64,000 nt of DNA, from NCBI GenBank assembly GCA_964530165.1, contig CAZGYE010000001.1, positions 1 to 64,000 on the forward strand. The letters run 5' to 3'. The DNA is from CAZGYE01 sp964530165. GTDB lineage: Bacteria > Planctomycetota > Planctomycetia > Planctomycetales > Planctomycetaceae. Below the pieces are notes generated by a model that was given only the letters and a program-made list of their open reading frames with translations, was not told the origin of the DNA and did not search any database. A program made the translations under genes and the position numbers. Shown one piece after another: positions 61,001 to 64,000 of the stretch (positions are counted from its first letter, which is position 1; each line of letters starts with the position of its first letter).

Positions 61001-64000
61001 TGATAGACGCCGCCCGTCGGCCGCAGAAAGAGCACGACCGTTCCGCCGACGCGGTTGGTGTTGATCATCAAGCGGACCTTATCGCCCGGCTTGTACTCGC
61101 GGCGATCGGTGAGCAGCTCGATGTCGTTGAAGCGGTAGCCGGCCCCGACGAGACCTTCGCCGATGACGTTGAACACGTAGCCGCCCTCGATTGTATGTTT
61201 CTTCTTGTCGGTCACCTTGTACGACAGGCGGTACTGTCCCGCCGCGGCCGCTTTGATCTGAATGTGGGCTTCACCCTGGGGGTCGGTGTCCAGCTTCCAC
61301 GTTTCGACCTTCGTCTCGACGGGCTGGGCGTCCTTGCCGTAGGTGATCTGGTACAGCGTCAGCTCGCCCTTGCCCTGGACCGGCTTTTGATCGAGGGTTT
61401 GCGCCTTGAAGTACGCCCCAACGACGTCTCCCACCCGGTAATGGCCGCGGTGGACCCAGCCGAACACTTGGAACGGCTTGCGGGCGACGAGCACCTGACC
61501 GGCGCCGACAATCGTCCGCCGCGATTGATCGACGACCTCGGCGGTGATCTGGTAGCGGTGGTCCTGATCGCCGTGGACCTCCTTGGCCAGCGCGGTGTCA
61601 ATTTCAATTTTGACCGTTCCGTCCGGGCCGATCTCGACTTCGTTGTCGAGGACGACTTCCGGGGGATCCTGTCGCCGGGGCCACCACCAAGGGCTCGGCC
61701 GTTTGCAACCCCAGCGCTCCCAGCCGGGATACCACGTGTAATCGGGTGAGAACCACCAATAGCCGGGCCCGTAGAACCAATCCCATTTCCCTTTAGGAAA
61801 CCAGCGGCTGGTGTGACTTGTGCGGAGCACCTTGTAATGGACTTTCGCCTCGGTCACCGGCGCCCCGAAATAGTATTTGGCGCGGACGGTGGCGGCGATC
61901 TTCTCGCCGAGCATCACCGGCTCGTCGGGCGCGTCGATGGTGACCTCGAACTCCGGCTTCTTGTACTCCTCCACGCGGAACGAGCCCCCGCCGGAAACGT
62001 CCTTGCGATTCACGATGCCGATGCCGTACATGCCCAGTGTCGCGTCGTCGGGCAGCTTGAATTCCCCCTCGAAGCCGCCGAACGCGTCGCTCTCGAATTT
62101 TTTCTCCAGGACGTGCGCGCCCTTGGGGTTCGTGATGCGCACGGTGAAGGTCTGGTTGGCGAACTGGGAGACGTTTTGGGCGTTATAGCGGGCGTTGCGG
62201 ACCCAGAACTTGAACTTCGCCGTTTGCAGGGGCCGATAGACGGGCCGATCGGTTATCACGAAGACTTTGTTGCTGTTGTAAGCCTGATTGTAGGTCCGCC
62301 CGTACCAGACGCCGCCAAACCCCAGGTAGGCGAATCGGCCCGCATCGGTGCGGGCGATCGCCACCCATTGGTAGTTCTTCTGGAGATCGACCGGGTCGGG
62401 GATGACCTGGCCGTCGGCGTCGCTCAGCTCGGCGAAATTGCTGGTGTCGATCCGGTAGCGGTTCTTGGCGACTCGCACCTGCCGGTAACCGAAAAACTCC
62501 ACGTTGGCCTTGGCGATCGGCTTGCCGGTGACGGCGTCGGCGACGAAATAGTAAGCCCGGCTGCCCAGGCGCTTATTGACGATCACCGTATCGCTGATCC
62601 AGATGATGACCCGGCTCGTGTTGCCGTCGGTCATTTTGCCGGTCAGCAGATAGGCGCCCGGCTCCTGCAGCGGCGTGGCGACGGTGATGCGCGTGTCGAA
62701 ATGCGCCGGACGCGGCTTCAAGTCGACGTCCCACTGCGCCACGCGCTCGCCGACGTATTTTTGCTGCCCCTGGTGGACCAACCGGTAGCCGATATTGGCG
62801 ATGTTCATCTGCTGCCAGTTCAGCCGTGCCGGACTCGACTTGAGATAGGCTTTCACGTCGTCGAGCAGCTTGGGGACCTTGATGCGGTGCGCTTCGAACG
62901 TGACCTGCTTGCCGTTGCGGAAGCGGAACTCGACGGTCCCACCCGTTCCGGCCGGCTGGACGCCCGCATTCTCGAACCGGCCCCAGTTGCCCACGATCTG
63001 CTTGAGCCGTTTTGGTTTGAATCCGTTTTGCCCGGGACCGTATTGCTTGATGCTTCTGCGCCATTGGTCGGCGGCTTTGGGGTATTGCCGGCGGTCTTCG
63101 AAGATCTGCGCCAGTGTGTTCAGCGCTTGTTCGCCGTAGTTGCTCTTGCCGCGCTCGGCGATCTGCTGATAGATACGGATGAAGTTGAATTCGTCGGGCA
63201 GCTTGAACCGCTTGATGCCGGTCGCCAGCTTGGCGATGGTTTCATCTTCAGCGAGCGTGTGCAGTGCATACGGACCGCTTTCGTCCTTGTCGTCCTCGTC
63301 GCCAGCCTGCCGGGCAAAGAACGCGGCGTACTGCCGCATGCTCTGCACGCCGAATTGATTGCGGAGAAAGCCGGCGAAGATCGAGTCGGCTTCGTTTTCT
63401 CGATCCGCCGCCGCGACGCCGACCTGGTGGAGCATCCAGCGCCAGCGCTGGCCGTCGGTCTTCGCGGCTTCGAAGCTTTCCGGCAAGTGATGAAAGACGG
63501 GGTTGCCCTCGGCGTCGACCGGCGCGCCGCGCGATCCGCCGCCGTAGCCGTAATCGTAATAGCGGTAACCTTGCTCGTAATCGGGCAGCTTCGACAGATC
63601 GGTCAGGTACCCGAGCCGCCATGCGGCGTTGTGGCTGCGCTGGTACTGAATGAAGCGGGCGAAATCGAAATAGAAATCGGAGAGGGCGCGCCGGTCGGCT
63701 TCGCCTGCGGTCAGTGGGAGCGCCTGCCGCATCAACTGTAAGGCTCGGACGCGGTCCCGCTCGGTGGAGTCGACGTATCGCCCGCCGCCCCGCCTGTTGC
63801 CGCGGTGAAACTGCCCGGCGACAATGGTGCCGTGATGAGCGCCGTCGATCAGGGTCTTCGCAGCCGCGCTGAGCAGACGCCAGTTCGTCGCATGCGTTTC
63901 GACGACCTGCTCGCGAAACTCGTCGATCTCTGCGACTCGCCCCAGTCGCCGCAGACAATTCACGGCCGATGCGAGATCGCTACCGAGGGGTTTCTTGTTG
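58036..64000 (-). CDS. Alpha-2-macroglobulin-like giant protein (N-terminus outside window)
   Basis: The reading frame is open through the window edge, so only the last about 1988 residues are seen. The N-terminal part is TPR-like helical (LQLMRQALPLTAGEADRRAL). MG2-type beta domains follow (YFVADAVTGKPIAKANVEFFGY, VFVITDRPVYRPLQTAKFKFWVRN). Then come bait-region-like Gly-rich DNA (SGGRGGGGGAG), an A2M N/C-domain (FFVEKDEVVLSANVHN, ITTKNLLVRMQAPRFF) and a terpenoid-cyclase-like domain (QLSDGGWGWFSGWGEHSG). The CGEQ thioester expected just before it is absent (the place reads SYPHKTTDTT). Probably a large envelope protein. It converges on the SGNH gene. Confidence 0.85.
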   Translation of the reverse strand, partial: NKKPLGSDLASAVNCLRRLGRVAEIDEFREQVVETHATNWRLLSAAAKTLIDGAHHGTIVAGQFHRGNRRGGGRYVDSTERDRVRALQLMRQALPLTAGEADRRALSDFYFDFARFIQYQRSHNAAWRLGYLTDLSKLPDYEQGYRYYDYGYGGGSRGAPVDAEGNPVFHHLPESFEAAKTDGQRWRWMLHQVGVAAADRENEADSIFAGFLRNQFGVQSMRQYAAFFARQAGDEDDKDESGPYALHTLAEDETIAKLATGIKRFKLPDEFNFIRIYQQIAERGKSNYGEQALNTLAQIFEDRRQYPKAADQWRRSIKQYGPGQNGFKPKRLKQIVGNWGRFENAGVQPAGTGGTVEFRFRNGKQVTFEAHRIKVPKLLDDVKAYLKSSPARLNWQQMNIANIGYRLVHQGQQKYVGERVAQWDVDLKPRPAHFDTRITVATPLQEPGAYLLTGKMTDGNTSRVIIWISDTVIVNKRLGSRAYYFVADAVTGKPIAKANVEFFGYRQVRVAKNRYRIDTSNFAELSDADGQVIPDPVDLQKNYQWVAIARTDAGRFAYLGFGGVWYGRTYNQAYNSNKVFVITDRPVYRPLQTAKFKFWVRNARYNAQNVSQFANQTFTVRITNPKGAHVLEKKFESDAFGGFEGEFKLPDDATLGMYGIGIVNRKDVSGGGSFRVEEYKKPEFEVTIDAPDEPVMLGEKIAATVRAKYYFGAPVTEAKVHYKVLRTSHTSRWFPKGKWDWFYGPGYWWFSPDYTWYPGWERWGCKRPSPWWWPRRQDPPEVVLDNEVEIGPDGTVKIEIDTALAKEVHGDQDHRYQITAEVVDQSRRTIVGAGQVLVARKPFQVFGWVHRGHYRVGDVVGAYFKAQTLDQKPVQGKGELTLYQITYGKDAQPVETKVETWKLDTDPQGEAHIQIKAAAAGQYRLSYKVTDKKKHTIEGGYVFNVIGEGLVGAGYRFNDIELLTDRREYKPGDKVRLMINTNRVGGTVVLFLRPTGGVYQPPQILRLKGKSTVHELTVVKKDMPNFFIEAFTVSGAKVFTETREVVVPPVKRVVNVEVQPSAEEYQPGAPAKVKLKLTDLAGKPFAGSTVVSIYDKSVEYISGGTNVAEIKAFFWKWRRSHYPSTYSSVMRSFGNLLRAGEEGMSNLGAFGYLVIDQLSAPGKAGKKAKRRSSDKVVTESESARGYGSNRKMALDNAAPDAQPASAPASGGRGGGGGAGAEQFVQPTVRKKFADTAYWAGAINVGKDGLAEISLTMPENLTTWKIRAWTMGHGTRVGQGEAEIITTKNLLVRMQAPRFFVEKDEVVLSANVHNYLKIAKQVTVVLELEGRTLAPMGSPVQTVKISANGEKRVDWKVKAIKPGMAVVRMKALTDEESDALEMRFPVTVHGMLKTESFTGVIRPNKTSAAINVSVPTQRQINQTRLEVRYSPTLAGAMVDALPYLVSYPHKTTDTTLNRFLPTVITQNILKRMKLDLKAIQKKRTNLNAQEIGDDPQRAKGWKRYKHNPVFDEAEVTRMVKQGVKDLTAMQLSDGGWGWFSGWGEHSGPHTTALVVHGLQLAKANDVALVPGVMQRGVTWLKDYQDSQVQRLKNAPKKKKPYKLHADNIDALVFMVLVDADVVDDAMHGFLYRDRTKLSVYAKALYGLALHKMDDKEKLTMIVRNIDQFLISDDENQTAYLKLPAGSYWWYWWGSETEANSYYLKLLAKTDPRGDKASRLVKYLLNNRKHATYWNSTRDTAVAIESLAEYLRASGEDRPDLTVEVYYDGKKQKEVKVNAENLFSFDNKFVLVGDAVDSGKHKVELRKKGRGPLYFNAYLTNFTLEDFITRAGLELKVNRKYYKLHRQDKRVKVAGSRGQALGQRVEKYRREELANFANLKSGDLVEIELEIDSKNDYEYLVFEDMKAAGFEPADLRSGYNSNPLGAYMELRDERVTFFTKRLARGKHSVSYRVRAEVPGLFSALPTKAYAMYAPELKGNSDEIKLLIED

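Noticed and set aside
58471..61749. Very long plus-strand ORF (1092 codons) opposite the A2M-like gene
   Set aside because: An antisense shadow of a high-GC gene: no domain, Arg/Val/Asp-rich composition, and the minus strand has clear A2M motifs. The same applies to plus ORFs at 61813-63741 and 27580-29124.

Overview
The window looks like a chromosomal contig of a planctomycete (Planctomycetota, perhaps near the Pirellulales; this is inference). The DNA is GC-rich. It carries gene types typical of that phylum: DUF1080, Gfo/Idh/MocA and TIM-barrel sugar enzymes with Tat or Sec signals, secreted and lipoprotein genes of unknown function, an MtrH-like methyltransferase and a DUF6513 dihydropteroate-synthase-like protein linked to tetrahydromethanopterin C1 metabolism, PPi-type phosphofructokinase, a GxxExxY gene, a Uma2 gene, a very large alpha-2-macroglobulin-like protein and an Arg-rich Rho. 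Three runs of exactly 100 N, each inside a short tandem repeat, show it is a draft assembly.

Layout. 1-5 kb: iron-sulfur flavoprotein and cupin, a Tat-exported sugar isomerase-like protein, a beta-barrel-like protein, and a Sua5-type tRNA t6A enzyme carrying an in-frame palindromic insert. 4.5-10 kb (minus): a secreted protein, AAA ATPase and TPR lipoprotein in a row, then a lipid A-type acyltransferase with a Rieske ferredoxin. 10-18 kb: two Gfo/Idh/MocA oxidoreductases, a GxxExxY gene inside a dyad repeat, tyrS, a CPBP protease, MtrH-like protein and a GT-C membrane glycosyltransferase. 18.5-22.9 kb: a methyltransferase/GT2 pair, then a minus-strand run DUF1080, FolM-like pteridine reductase, folB, folK. 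22.9-29.6 kb: an Asp-box protein, the collapsed remnant of a moxR/DUF58/prenyltransferase locus, pdxJ, an LMW phosphatase remnant, glnA, aldehyde dehydrogenase and a small lipoprotein. 30-36 kb: a ThDP decarboxylase diverging from DUF6513, followed by pabB and pabA. 36-45.6 kb: a thioredoxin/YHS protein, a triple amidohydrolase fusion, rho, and an ECF sigma/anti-sigma pair. 45.9-55.9 kb: a Lys/Glu-repeat lipoprotein, an Hsp70-like protein with menC, and a secreted STN-like protein followed by PPi-PFK, HAD phosphatase, gnd and Uma2. 56-64 kb: a ComA-like phosphosulfolactate synthase, SGNH hydrolase and the truncated A2M-like giant.

Together the enzymes describe pterin and one-carbon cofactor supply (folM-folB-folK, pabA-pabB, DUF6513, MtrH-like), central carbon and nitrogen metabolism (PPi-PFK, gnd, glnA) and a large envelope and secreted repertoire.

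The most unusual layer is repeat DNA. Ten or more mostly intergenic arrays have a strict 7-nt period, often with a purine-rich half facing its complement, and most abut a stop codon. A related 8-nt-period dyad exists in two 'empty' copies and one copy whose centre is replaced by a GxxExxY (PD-(D/E)XK-like) gene. Further palindromes and tandem repeats sit in frame inside conserved enzymes (Sua5, PabB, PabA, DUF6513).
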